DNA from: Candidatus Omnitrophota bacterium | GTDB lineage: Bacteria > Omnitrophota > Gorgyraeia > Zapsychrales > Fredricksoniimonadaceae | DNA length: 53,630 nt | Direction: 5' to 3' | Assembly: GCA_013285735.1 (NCBI GenBank) | Contig: JABDGZ010000007.1 | Coordinates: forward strand, 1 to 53,630 | Part shown: in pieces, positions 45,116-53,630 of the stretch | Position numbering within the stretch: position 1 is the stretch's first letter | Layout of the letters: each line of letters starts with the position of its first letter | Position numbers and translations under genes: made by a program | The notes under the pieces: generated by a model | Databases searched by the model: none | Told to the model about the DNA's origin: nothing | What the model saw: only the letters and a program-made list of their open reading frames with translations

Positions 45116-46432
45116 ATGTACTTTATCAATGAACTACTGATCATTTTTGTCATGATCATTCTCAATGCTGTTTTTTCCGCCTATGAAATGGCCCTGGCCT
45201 CTATCTCACGGACTAAACTCACCTATTTAGTACACCACAAAATCGGCGGCGCTGCCGAAGCTTTGTTCATGAAGGACCGCATGGAAGCCAGTTTGGCCGT
45301 CGTGCAATTGGGAGTGACCCTCGTCGGATCAATAGCCGCTGCCATTGGCGGTGCCGGTATCACCGAAGCCCTCAATCCGTATTTTCAGACGCATTTGGGT
45401 TTATCTAAAAATATGGCCGAAGTCCTAAGCCTGATCACCCTGATCATCCCTTTAAGTTCTTTTACCATCGTATTCGCTGAACTGATCCCTAAAATTTTCG
45501 CCATTAAAAATAGTGTCTGGGTCATCTTAAAACTATCAAAAATGATGCTCTATTTTTCCTATATCGCCAATCCCGTCGTTTCCTTGATGGAATTTATCGT
45601 TAAATCTGCGATCAAATTCATTGATAAGAAAAAAAAGATCAGCAGTGCAACCGATGATACTCAAAGCAGCATGTATGAGCTTACCGCTGCCCTGTCACTG
45701 GCCAGGACATCCCGATTAATTGACGCCCAGCAAGAAAAAATAGTTTTGTCCGCGGCCCAACTTTCTTTAAGGCCGATCAAAGAAATCATGATCCCTACCG
45801 CTGAGATATGCATGATCCCGCTCAACAGCACCTTGTCTGATGCCTTGATCCAAGCCCATCTGGATATGCATACGCGCTTTCCTGTTTGTCAGAATATAAA
45901 CGATCCTCAAACAATCCAAGGCTATATTAATTTTAAAGACATCATTGCAGCCCTTAAAATCAATCCGGATGATCCGACCATTAAAGGCACTCTGCGCCCC
46001 ATCATGAGATTTGTTGATACAACACCAATTTCAAAAGTATTGGAACGGATGATCCAGGAAAAACTGCACATTGGGTTGGTTGAAAATGCCCAAAAACAAA
46101 TTGTAGGCATGATCACTCAGGAAGATATCATTGAAGAATTAGTCGGAGAAATTGAGGATGAATTTGACCGCCTTCCCAATCATATCCATCCCTACGGCCA
46201 ACAATGGTTTGTTGGAGGAGCAGTTCCCATGTCTGCGCTCGCTAAAACACTTGGAATAGATGGGCCCCTTCCAGCTAATGAAGCTGATCTTAAATTAGCT
46301 GACTGGTGCCAACGGCACTCTGAAAAACCTTTCAGCGGCGGTGAAATTATAAACGGGAACGGCTTTCAAATTACCGTAAGAAAATTAAGAAGAAAAAAAA
46401 TCAGCGAAGCATTCGTTGCAAAAAACCCTTAA
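45116..46432 (+). CDS. CNNM/HlyC-CorC-type membrane protein with CBS domains
   Basis: 438 aa from ATG 45116 (SD TGGAG). DUF21 membrane domain at about 1-175 with ISRTKLTYLVHHKIGGA and AELIPKIFAIKN, then a CBS pair (about 205-340: IMIPTAEICMIPLN..., GMITQEDIIEELVGEIEDEFD) and a C-terminal transporter-associated domain ending GEIINGNGFQITVRKLRRKK. Implicated in Mg2+/Co2+ handling. Converges on and overlaps by 4 bp the frameshifted TMTC-like gene. Confidence 0.9.
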   Translation: MYFINELLIIFVMIILNAVFSAYEMALASISRTKLTYLVHHKIGGAAEALFMKDRMEASLAVVQLGVTLVGSIAAAIGGAGITEALNPYFQTHLGLSKNMAEVLSLITLIIPLSSFTIVFAELIPKIFAIKNSVWVILKLSKMMLYFSYIANPVVSLMEFIVKSAIKFIDKKKKISSATDDTQSSMYELTAALSLARTSRLIDAQQEKIVLSAAQLSLRPIKEIMIPTAEICMIPLNSTLSDALIQAHLDMHTRFPVCQNINDPQTIQGYINFKDIIAALKINPDDPTIKGTLRPIMRFVDTTPISKVLERMIQEKLHIGLVENAQKQIVGMITQEDIIEELVGEIEDEFDRLPNHIHPYGQQWFVGGAVPMSALAKTLGIDGPLPANEADLKLADWCQRHSEKPFSGGEIINGNGFQITVRKLRRKKISEAFVAKNP

Positions 46433-48032
46433 TGATCTGTTCCCGATGCTGCTTTTAACGCTTTTAGAAGAGGCTGAATACGTTCTAAATCAATAGGCGT
46501 CCCCATTTCTTGTATTTTACGTACATCTGCCCAAGCTTTATCATATTTTCTCAAATCATAATAAGTTGTAGCCCGCCCCCAATAAGCTCGTGTGTATTCA
46601 GGATCATTGTTGATAGCTTTGTTATAATCATCGATAGCATGATTAAAGTCGCCTTGCCTCAAATAACTGGCCGCGCGATTACAATAGGCAAACCCGAAAT
46701 TAGGATTTAATTCAATAGCTTTATTAAAATCAACCATGGCCTGAGCGAAATCCCCTTGCATGATATAGGCATTACCGAGATTATTATACGGTCTTGCTTT
46801 CTGGGAGGATTTTTGAACTACGTCCTTCCATAATGAAACTTCATCCCGCCAAACCTTATTCCTTTGATACGTCAACACTAAAAAAAAATTATCACCACAC
46901 CCAAGATCACTCCCATGATTTTAAGTGAATTCTTTCCCCATAAATAATACACGCCAGTGACGAGAAATATACTAAACCCAACTAATGGTAAATAAAGCCG
47001 ATGTTCAAAGATGATGTCATTTTGTGGGATAAAACTTGATTCAGGTAAAAGGGTCAAAAAAAACCAAAAAATAGAGAAAGCGACAATTCTATATTTTGAA
47101 AACAGGCATTTCGCCCAAGCAAGAATGGTTATTAAAAATAAAGAACTAAAAAACACGGGCCATTCAAAAATACTCTTAAAAACAGGATAATCATAATCCA
47201 GGTTCTGATTGAGCGGCAGAAAAGATAATCTTATATAGGTGACGATCACCCTAAATTGAGTCAAAAAATAATGTATCGGAGAAATGCCTGCTGGAGCTTC
47301 TGCAATACGCTGAATTTCCTGAATCCTTCCTGACTGACTCAATAACGTTGTTACGGGAATAATCAGGATGGTCAACAAGAAAGGTGTAAGCTGCTTCCAA
47401 AGTAGATTTTCCTTAACCTCAAAAAAACTAAACTCATAAACCAGGATCATCAACGGCAGTGTTACGGCATTCTCCTTGGTAAACATGGCCAAGATGGCCA
47501 TCATCAAAGAGGAAATATAATAAGACCTCCGCAACACCCGGTGTTGCGGAGGTTGTAGCCGCGATTTTACATACAAACATAATGATGCCAAGTAAAACAA
47601 GGCCATCATCGACGCAGCCCTCTGCCAAATATAGGTTACCGCGCCAGTTTGGACTGGGTGACTAACAAATACCAGCCCCACCAGCAAAGCTATGACATTG
47701 GCATGCTGGGTGATTTTATTACCTTTCATGGCAGGCGTTGAAAGGGTCAGTAGTGTCAGCCACCAGACAAAACAAGACGAAATCAAATGGACCACCAAAT
47801 TAAAAAAATGGTAACCAACCACATTGAGCCCGCCACAATGATAATTAAAAGCGAAAGAAAGAAAGATAAAAAAACGGCCAGGATAAAATTGCCAGATGCC
47901 TTGCAGATGATGAATATTTCTTATGGCAGGATTATCGACGATAAAACGAATATCATCGTAATGAAAAGCACAATGAAAAGTATTGGAGTAGACAAGAATC
48001 CCTAAACAAAAGATAAGAAGTATCGAAATCAT
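46429..48032 (-). pseudogene. TMTC-like gene split by a frameshift in a T9 run
   Basis: Two frames join as one TMTC-type protein: 46878-48032 gives the membrane part (384 aa, YDDIRFIVDNPAIRNIHHLQGIW first loop) and 46429-46878 gives the TPR part. The first frame stops right after VVIIFF in a run of nine T (minus strand); adding one T would read on as FFLVLTYQRNKVWRDEVSLWKD, the expected continuation. So either a deletion, a sequencing homopolymer error, or slippage-dependent expression. A 29-bp palindrome lies in the membrane part. Paralogue of the intact gene at 36456-38216. Confidence 0.8.
47525..47553. repeat. 29-bp perfect palindrome inside coding region
   Basis: ACCTCCGCAACACC-C-GGTGTTGCGGAGGT, 14-bp perfect arms and a 1-nt centre, within the membrane part of the TMTC-like gene (protein segment PPQHRVLRRS). 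It does not break the frame. Resembles mobile palindromic elements that insert into genes. Confidence 0.8.
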
Positions 48033-48052
48033 GGCTATGCATTACTACAAAA

Positions 48053-49711
48053 TCATTGACGCTTTAGGTAGGCGCCCATCACATCACTGATATCCTCATA
48101 AAATGAGTCTTTTCCCATCAACGTGGTAAGTTCATACCTGTCGAACTCTAACCTGACAAGATCAGTAACATTCACCCAGATAAGACGAACTCCCCTATCC
48201 TTCAAAATAGCATAGATCTCTCGCAAAGTTTCCGCCGCTGAAAAATCTACATCCGCGATGGCTGAGGCATCAATACAAAACCAGGAAAGGGAAAGATTTG
48301 CTTCTTGGGTAAGCCCAATAATCTGGTCGAAAAGCTGTTGTGCATTCGCGTAATAAATGGTGTGTGCAAACCGATACAACAAAAGCCCTGGCTCGACCTG
48401 TTGGGGTGACGTTACCGGTAAAAGCTGCCAGGTATTTGTATTTTTATTCATCGTCAATACAACATTCTGCGAGCGGTAAGAGCGCCTTACATGTTCAATC
48501 AGGGAAAGCACCATGGCAATGACTATCCCCTGTTCAACACCAACCAGGACAACCACCACCGTGGTGATCAGCGCCACCCAAAATTCAGGTGGACGTTGAC
48601 GCCAAACCTTGTGCATCCCGCGAATATCAATCAGTTGAAGGCCAATGAAAAAAACCACGGCAGAAAGAACAGCGCTGGGCATATTTGTTAGCAGGCCTGT
48701 AAAAAAAAGCAGTACCAAAAAGACAATCAGGCAGGTGATTACCTGAGATAATTGACTGCGTCCGCCGGCACTATCAACCATCTCGGTCTTGGTAGGACTT
48801 CCGTTGACGACAAACGTTCCGGATAATGCAGCACCTATATTAGCCAACCCCAGACCGACTAGATCAACATTCTCGTTAAAATCCTCGTCGTATCGCGCAG
48901 CATATGCCCTTGAGGTCGCGGCACTTTGGGCTAAAATAACGACGAACATGGCAAAAGCCGTGGGGAGCATTTTTAAAACCAAAGCAAAAGACCATTGAAG
49001 ATCCGGCAAGCCGATCAGTGGCAATCCCTTGGGAACTGCACCCAGCAGATGAACATTGTAGGCTTTGAGATTAAACACCGAACTAAGAACAATAGCGCCA
49101 ATTACAACAATAAGGGCGCCAGGAATTTTCTTAGAAATTCTTTTTGATCCCGCAATAACTCCGATGACAATGCATGATATCATCAGGTCGTAAAAATTTA
49201 CCTGTCCCATCTGTTGCCAATCATGCAGGCCCAGCATGCCAGGGATTTGGCCTAGAGCAATATGAATCCCAACCCCGGTCAAAAATCCAATCAGCACGGT
49301 CCTTGACAAGAAATCCGCCATAAAACCCAATCCAATAACGCGCGCAAGGATCAAAAGACAAGCGGACATTAAGGCCAATGCTCCGGCGAGTGCTACATAC
49401 TCGTGAGATCCTGTGGCCGCAATCCCAACTAAGGCTGATGCAAGAATGGCTGCCGTTGCCGAGTCAGCGGCGACAACCAAATGACGGGACGAACCAAAGA
49501 TGGCATACAAAAGCATGGGGACAAGTAAGGTATATAACCCCGTGATCACCGGGGTACCGGCAATTTTTGTGTAGCCCATCACTTCAGGAATGGCAAGAGC
49601 TGCCAGGGTGATTCCCGCCATCACATCAGTCAATATTTCCGAATCTTTGATTGGAAATATCCCTTGAAATAGGGGAAGCCCTGGGTGGGTTTTCTTATCA
49701 ATTGTAACCAT
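48053..49711 (-). CDS. SulP-family anion permease with STAS domain
   Basis: 552 aa. N-terminal motif GITLAALAIPEVMGYTKIAGTPVITGLYT marks SulP transporters, followed by VVAADSATAAILA and about ten to twelve helices; the C-terminal STAS domain (about 430-552; FCIDASAIADVDFSAAETL) binds nucleotides/regulators. Substrate may be sulfate, bicarbonate or another anion. No adjacent carbonic anhydrase. Ends 21 bp before the frameshifted gene. Confidence 0.93.
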   Translation of the reverse strand: MVTIDKKTHPGLPLFQGIFPIKDSEILTDVMAGITLAALAIPEVMGYTKIAGTPVITGLYTLLVPMLLYAIFGSSRHLVVAADSATAAILASALVGIAATGSHEYVALAGALALMSACLLILARVIGLGFMADFLSRTVLIGFLTGVGIHIALGQIPGMLGLHDWQQMGQVNFYDLMISCIVIGVIAGSKRISKKIPGALIVVIGAIVLSSVFNLKAYNVHLLGAVPKGLPLIGLPDLQWSFALVLKMLPTAFAMFVVILAQSAATSRAYAARYDEDFNENVDLVGLGLANIGAALSGTFVVNGSPTKTEMVDSAGGRSQLSQVITCLIVFLVLLFFTGLLTNMPSAVLSAVVFFIGLQLIDIRGMHKVWRQRPPEFWVALITTVVVVLVGVEQGIVIAMVLSLIEHVRRSYRSQNVVLTMNKNTNTWQLLPVTSPQQVEPGLLLYRFAHTIYYANAQQLFDQIIGLTQEANLSLSWFCIDASAIADVDFSAAETLREIYAILKDRGVRLIWVNVTDLVRLEFDRYELTTLMGKDSFYEDISDVMGAYLKRQ

Positions 49712-49795
49712 TGAAACTCATGGTAATTGATAGGCTGGAAAAAGGCAAGTAAAAGCAGGTTAACAAACACCAAGAGTTTACAAAACCAACAGGGC

Positions 49796-50383
49796 TCAGC
49801 TTTGTAATTTAAATCTCACCGGCACTATTACATTGGATTCAACGGATAAATCACCAATCCGTCCTGGTTGAAACTTCCAATGACTGACTGCTTTTAGTGC
49901 GGCCTGATCAAGCATCCTATAATTAGAGCTCTGCTCAATTTCAACTTTAATGGGTATTCCATCACGGCTAACATCTACCGCTAATATGACAAGCCCTTCC
50001 TGGTGCATTTGCTTTGCCAGTTCAGGATATACAGGCGGTGGATTTTGGATATAATCCGGTTTAGCCTCTACTTTTACCTGTCCGTTAGATCTTATTACCT
50101 GCTTTAGTTTTTCTATAGGCTTAACTACCTGTTTTACTATTTTAGGAATTATCTTCTCAACCTGTTTAATAACAGGCCTTGCTTGTTGCTGAACTTGGGA
50201 TTCCTCTTTAGGTGTATCAATCAAGTTAATATCAATCTCTCTAGTTGGTGCAATGGCAAATTGAGGTGGCTTGATGAACATTTTTCCAGTAAGAAAAAAG
50301 AACAAGACGTGGATCAATAATGCCACCGTCCAGGCTATAACGATATCCTGCTTATTGTCATTTCTAGATAAAAAAACATTCAT
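49796..50383 (-). CDS. tonB: TonB protein
   Basis: 195 aa. Short cytoplasmic N-terminus, one membrane helix (VALLIHVLFFFLTGKMF), a Lys/Val/Pro/Gln-rich spacer (about 45-110) and a C-terminal TonB_C domain: PVYPELAKQMHQEGLVILAVDV...GIPIKVEIEQSSNYRMLDQAALKAVSHWKFQP. Transduces proton-motive force to the outer-membrane receptor encoded first in the same operon. Overlaps ExbD by 4 bp. Confidence 0.95.
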   Translation of the reverse strand: MNVFLSRNDNKQDIVIAWTVALLIHVLFFFLTGKMFIKPPQFAIAPTREIDINLIDTPKEESQVQQQARPVIKQVEKIIPKIVKQVVKPIEKLKQVIRSNGQVKVEAKPDYIQNPPPVYPELAKQMHQEGLVILAVDVSRDGIPIKVEIEQSSNYRMLDQAALKAVSHWKFQPGRIGDLSVESNVIVPVRFKLQS

Positions 50384-50802
50384 TGGTTGATAGCATCCGC
50401 CCCTTTAGTTTGAATGACCACCCTTGTAATTCCGGCTAGCCTTACTTTATCAAGAACTGTAATAGCTCCCTGGAAATAAGCCTGTTTATCACCATCAATA
50501 AAAACTTTTAAATTAGGGTTCTGGTCTTTTAATTCTTTAAGACGTTCTGACAAAGAATCCAAACTCATCTTTTCCTGATTAAGATAAACGTCATTGTCCT
50601 TAGTAACGGTGATTGTCACTGCAACTTTGCGATCCTGAGAAACAGCGGTTGACGCCGACGGTAAATTAACATTCAACCCCTGATTTTTAATCATGGACAA
50701 TGAGATCATCAGAAAGGTTGCTAATAAAAAGAATATAACATCGATCAGGGGAATGATCTCTATTCTGGCCTTCCGTCGGCTTGTCGGTGAGGGTATCATC
50801 AT
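50380..50802 (-). CDS. exbD: ExbD/TolR-family protein
   Basis: 140 aa. One N-terminal membrane helix with the essential Asp in IIPLIDVIFFLLATFLM, then a periplasmic domain with the VFIDGDKQAYFQGAI motif. Forms the ExbB-ExbD proton channel for TonB. Overlaps ExbB and TonB by 4 bp each. Confidence 0.95.
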   Translation of the reverse strand: MMIPSPTSRRKARIEIIPLIDVIFFLLATFLMISLSMIKNQGLNVNLPSASTAVSQDRKVAVTITVTKDNDVYLNQEKMSLDSLSERLKELKDQNPNLKVFIDGDKQAYFQGAITVLDKVRLAGITRVVIQTKGADAINQ

Positions 50803-51401
50803 AAATTTTTATCCTTCAAAAGAAGTTCCAGATGAGTGGTGATGTCCTCAATCTCATGCCTGGCTTCTTCCAGACGGGCGTTGAGATAATTAAACGGGAT
50901 CAAAGCTATAATGGCCACACCAAGGCCGCAGGCGGTGGCGATCAAGGCCTGAGCAATACCTCCGGTAATAACGGTCGGGGCTTCAAGTTGACTGTTGCCC
51001 AACAAACCAAAGGCATGGATCATGCCGGTCACCGTCCCCAAAAGGCCTAGCAAGGGGGCTAAGGTAATGACTGTGTCAAGGACAGGCAGTCCTTGCGCAT
51101 GCTGTTTCAATTCTAAATTAGCAGCCCGTAACAAGGCATTGGTCAGAGAGGTCTCGCGATGACGCAGACCGTAGGTCAAAATGGTGGCCACACAGTCATT
51201 GCTTTTCTCTCCTAAACGTATGGCCTCTTCAATATGACCGGCCTCAACTTCTACAAATATCTTATCAACGATTTCCGGCTGCTTTAACCGGTGTTCGCGC
51301 CACAAAAACAAAAAACGTTCGATGACCACCGTCAGTGTAAATACCGACGTAATAAGCAACGGCCACATCACCGGCCCGCCTTTTAAAAATAAACTAAACA
51401 T
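50799..51401 (-). CDS. exbB: ExbB/MotA/TolQ-family proton channel
   Basis: 200 aa. Three membrane helices: GPVMWPLLITSVFTLTVVIERFLFL, TVITLAPLLGLLGTVTGMIHAF and ALIATACGLGVAIIALIPFNYLNARLE, the canonical ExbB pattern with the GLLGTVTGM signature. Energises TonB with ExbD. Starts 16 bp after the TonB-dependent receptor gene. Confidence 0.95.
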   Translation of the reverse strand: MFSLFLKGGPVMWPLLITSVFTLTVVIERFLFLWREHRLKQPEIVDKIFVEVEAGHIEEAIRLGEKSNDCVATILTYGLRHRETSLTNALLRAANLELKQHAQGLPVLDTVITLAPLLGLLGTVTGMIHAFGLLGNSQLEAPTVITGGIAQALIATACGLGVAIIALIPFNYLNARLEEARHEIEDITTHLELLLKDKNL

Positions 51402-51417
51402 TTAATTTCCCTCCCTG

Positions 51418-53556
51418 TTAGAAATCATATGTTACACCGCCATAAAATCCCCGGCGTGGACCATAGGACGGAGCAAAAACACCGACTCCGGAACCACTCC
51501 GTAACTCATAGACCTCATCAGCGACGTTAACAATATCAAAGCGGACCTTAATGTCGCTTTTGTTATTGATCTTAAAGGTATGTTCAATACCCAAATTAAC
51601 GGGATTATAAGAACCCACGCGTTTACCATTGGGAATGTTGTCGGGTTGACCGGGATCGCTGCTTTGACGCAACCCGCTGCCGAAAAGCAGATCAGCATAA
51701 ACTTTTGTATTATTCAACGCTGCATATCCAGTATTTTGAAACTCATACGCCACCCCGGAAGAAATAGTCAAGGCCTGGTCATGGTCTAAATATATCCAGT
51801 GATTGGCAACATAATTTAAATCAGCTTGAGAAAATTGAAATTGATCAGAAATCCACTGCTCACCAAGCGCATGACTCCAAGCAGCATTAGCGTAGCTCGT
51901 AAATCCCCCATTTTTATAATTCATCGTCAATTCAACACCGCTAACCTGGCCATATTTATAATTAAACGGTGTCACAATAGGAGCAGCATTAAACTGTCCA
52001 TCGTCCAGTTGATCTATCGCGGTTTTAAAATAACCATCCAAACCAGCCTCGAATTCAGGAGAAAATTGATGGGTTACACCTGCATCATAATAATTGGAAC
52101 GCTCTGATAGGTCAGGTGAATTTGTCGTAATCGCGGTTGCATTGGTTGTATTGTTAAAAATGGCAGGATTAAAATTTTGCTGCTCCTCAAGCGGCGGCGG
52201 GGTAAAATAACGGGCATATCCCACGTGAACCTTGGTTGCTGGATCAACTTCATAAACGGCATTAATACGTGGGCTTAACTGATACTCATTGAGATATTGG
52301 TAAGATTGATCAAAACGAGCACCGTAATTGATGGTCAAAGGGTCAAAGACCTTCCATTCATCCTGCAAATAAAGGCCATAGGTTTCTCCCTGCTTTTGAT
52401 TATTGCCATTAATCGATTCTTCAGGCCCGTTGACATTTCCACTACTATCTACAGGGAAAACCAAAGAATTACTCTCGTTGATAGCATCACTGATGGTAAA
52501 CATTGACCCTGCACGCAGAGTATGCTGCTCATTTAACTCATAACTGCTGTCGAACTCGAGCCCGTTAGTAAAGATACTGTCATTAATGGTCGATGCTACC
52601 CCATTGTATTCCAGATCGCCAATAGGATCTGCCAGATAATTAACCTCGCTGAAACGGGTAAAAGCCGAGAGCTGATAATTAAGTTTGTCTTCGGATTTTT
52701 GATATGCTACAACTCCATAAAAATTCTGTTCTATTTGACGGTCGTTGACATCCTGAGAAGGAATGAAAGGCAAAGGCAATGTACTGCCATTAGCTGTGAA
52801 CAGTGTTCCACCTGGAGCATTAGGAATTTGAAAATCACTGTGAGAAGCACCGAGCATGACACTAATACGGCTTTCATCATCGATGATTTTAGAGATATAG
52901 GCAAACATCTTGCCCTGCTGGGTCTGGTCATGGATCGCTGATGTACTATTCGTGTTATTATCAATACCAAGATTGTCTTCCAAATAGCTACCGGTGGTAA
53001 AATAATTAATTCCTCCCGGTGCAGGTCCTCCGTAACTAAAACTGGGGTTTACCTCTTTATTACTCCCGCCGTACATGGAAATGCTGCCGCCATTTTCAAA
53101 TACCCCGCTCTTGGTGTGAATATCCACGATACCTGCGGTATGAAAACCGTATTGAGCAGGCAGAGTTCCATCAATTAAAGAAACATTTTCCACAAAACGT
53201 GGATCAAGTTCAGCCCCAAAGCCAGTAAGTCCCTCAGGCAGCAAGACATCATTGATCCTGTATTGTAAATTGGCATGTTCGCCGCGAATATGCACTTGTT
53301 CCCATTGATCTTCAGCAACCCCTGGAGCTCTTAGAATGACCTGATCAAATGAGGTATTATCCCCCCGACTTTCATCGTCCATTTGGTCACTAGTAATATT
53401 AAAATCCGTAGCCCCAAGGCTGGGTTGAATGCTGTTGCGTTCCTGGTCCAATTGCCCGATAACATCAACTTCATTGAGTTGAGTTGATGATGTGTTATCG
53501 GCATATCCATTAATAGAGAACAAAGATAAAAAACAAACCAAAAACCATATCCACAT
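51418..53556 (-). CDS. TonB-dependent outer-membrane receptor
   Basis: 712 aa. Signal peptide at about 1-19 (WIWFLVCFLSLFSINGYA), TonB-box-like NEVDVIGQ near residue 30, plug domain at about 50-165 with VHIRGEHANLQYRINDV and GFHTAGIVDIHTKSG, then a 22-strand barrel ending in Phe (GVTYDF). Ligand unknown; it could be a siderophore, vitamin or carbohydrate. First gene of the TBDR-ExbB-ExbD-TonB operon. Confidence 0.93.
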   Translation of the reverse strand: MWIWFLVCFLSLFSINGYADNTSSTQLNEVDVIGQLDQERNSIQPSLGATDFNITSDQMDDESRGDNTSFDQVILRAPGVAEDQWEQVHIRGEHANLQYRINDVLLPEGLTGFGAELDPRFVENVSLIDGTLPAQYGFHTAGIVDIHTKSGVFENGGSISMYGGSNKEVNPSFSYGGPAPGGINYFTTGSYLEDNLGIDNNTNSTSAIHDQTQQGKMFAYISKIIDDESRISVMLGASHSDFQIPNAPGGTLFTANGSTLPLPFIPSQDVNDRQIEQNFYGVVAYQKSEDKLNYQLSAFTRFSEVNYLADPIGDLEYNGVASTINDSIFTNGLEFDSSYELNEQHTLRAGSMFTISDAINESNSLVFPVDSSGNVNGPEESINGNNQKQGETYGLYLQDEWKVFDPLTINYGARFDQSYQYLNEYQLSPRINAVYEVDPATKVHVGYARYFTPPPLEEQQNFNPAIFNNTTNATAITTNSPDLSERSNYYDAGVTHQFSPEFEAGLDGYFKTAIDQLDDGQFNAAPIVTPFNYKYGQVSGVELTMNYKNGGFTSYANAAWSHALGEQWISDQFQFSQADLNYVANHWIYLDHDQALTISSGVAYEFQNTGYAALNNTKVYADLLFGSGLRQSSDPGQPDNIPNGKRVGSYNPVNLGIEHTFKINNKSDIKVRFDIVNVADEVYELRSGSGVGVFAPSYGPRRGFYGGVTYDF

Positions 53557-53577
53557 AAATTTTCCCTTTCAATATAG

Positions 53578-53594
53578 ATAGAAATAATTTCTAT
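53578..53594. promoter_or_regulatory. Palindrome upstream of TonB-dependent receptor
   Basis: ATAGAAAT-A-ATTTCTAT, perfect 8-bp arms, 22 bp before the receptor start. Placed for a repressor site or 5' hairpin; it does not match a Fur box. Confidence 0.45.
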
Positions 53595-53630
53595 TTACGG
53601 ATTAAAAAAAATTAGCACAAAATTGGCTAA

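Overview
The window looks like a chromosome segment of a moderately AT-rich Gram-negative bacterium. Evidence for an outer membrane is a TonB-dependent receptor with ExbB/ExbD/TonB, two lipoproteins with lipoboxes, and prepilin-type proteins. The mix of a CcsA/ResB cytochrome assembly system, TMTC-like membrane/TPR proteins, a membrane-bound ferritin and an FtsH-like protease would fit an environmental lineage such as Omnitrophota or another deep-branching group. That taxonomic guess is weak, because no rRNA or ribosomal protein is present.

Left half (1-25.5 kb): an accessory, defence-like island. (i) 1-1.3 kb is an arsenic module: DUF134 regulator, arsenate reductase, aquaglyceroporin running off the left edge. 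(ii) 2.1-11.5 kb is a nine-gene minus-strand operon: small HTH protein, small membrane protein, J-like zinc-ribbon protein, GrpE-like protein, Hsp70 with an inserted domain, Ser/Thr kinase, FHA protein, zinc-ribbon membrane coiled-coil protein, and a 699-residue protein with a PD-(D/E)XK-type nuclease motif. It is bracketed by two small XRE regulators. (iii) 11.9-14.2 kb is a ubiquitin-like conjugation operon: a Ubl protein ending in Gly-Gly-Arg, an E2-like protein, and a JAB-E1 fusion. (iv) 14.4-15.6 kb is a divergent XRE plus ImmA/IrrE-type metallopeptidase pair. (v) 15.7-18.6 kb is an operon with zinc-ribbon coiled-coil protein, 87-aa protein, papain-like cysteine protease and a 59-aa protein. 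(vi) 19.0-24.2 kb looks like a self-contained 5.2-kb integrative element. It carries a four-helix membrane protein, a second and paralogous papain-like protease, a second 59-aa protein, an unknown membrane protein, a tyrosine integrase, an excisionase-like protein and an HTH-cupin regulator, and is bounded by an imperfect direct repeat. A decayed 3' fragment of a GAPDH gene lies just outside it. (vii) 24.28-25.55 kb is a complete IS481-family element.

Right half (25.5-53.6 kb): mostly core genes. It starts with initiator tRNA-Met, an FtsB-like protein and enolase. It continues with a plus-strand block of three pseudopilin/PilX-like proteins and an Asn-rich secreted protein, followed by an unusual tandem-AAA FtsH-like membrane protease and a lipoprotein. 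Next come PurN, an MFS transporter, a TMTC-like protein, tRNA-Thr(CGT), a TSUP transporter, a membrane ferritin (MbfA type) and undecaprenyl-diphosphatase. After these come CcsA/ResB with a lipoprotein and a YceI protein, a CNNM/HlyC protein, a frameshifted TMTC-like gene containing a 29-bp palindrome, a SulP permease with STAS domain, and a TBDR-ExbB-ExbD-TonB operon.

The strongest candidates for undescribed biology are the chaperone-kinase-FHA-nuclease operon, and the papain-like protease family that occurs twice with an equally short partner protein, once inside a small integrative element. The Ubl operon resembles known bacterial ubiquitin-like conjugation systems but has non-canonical details.
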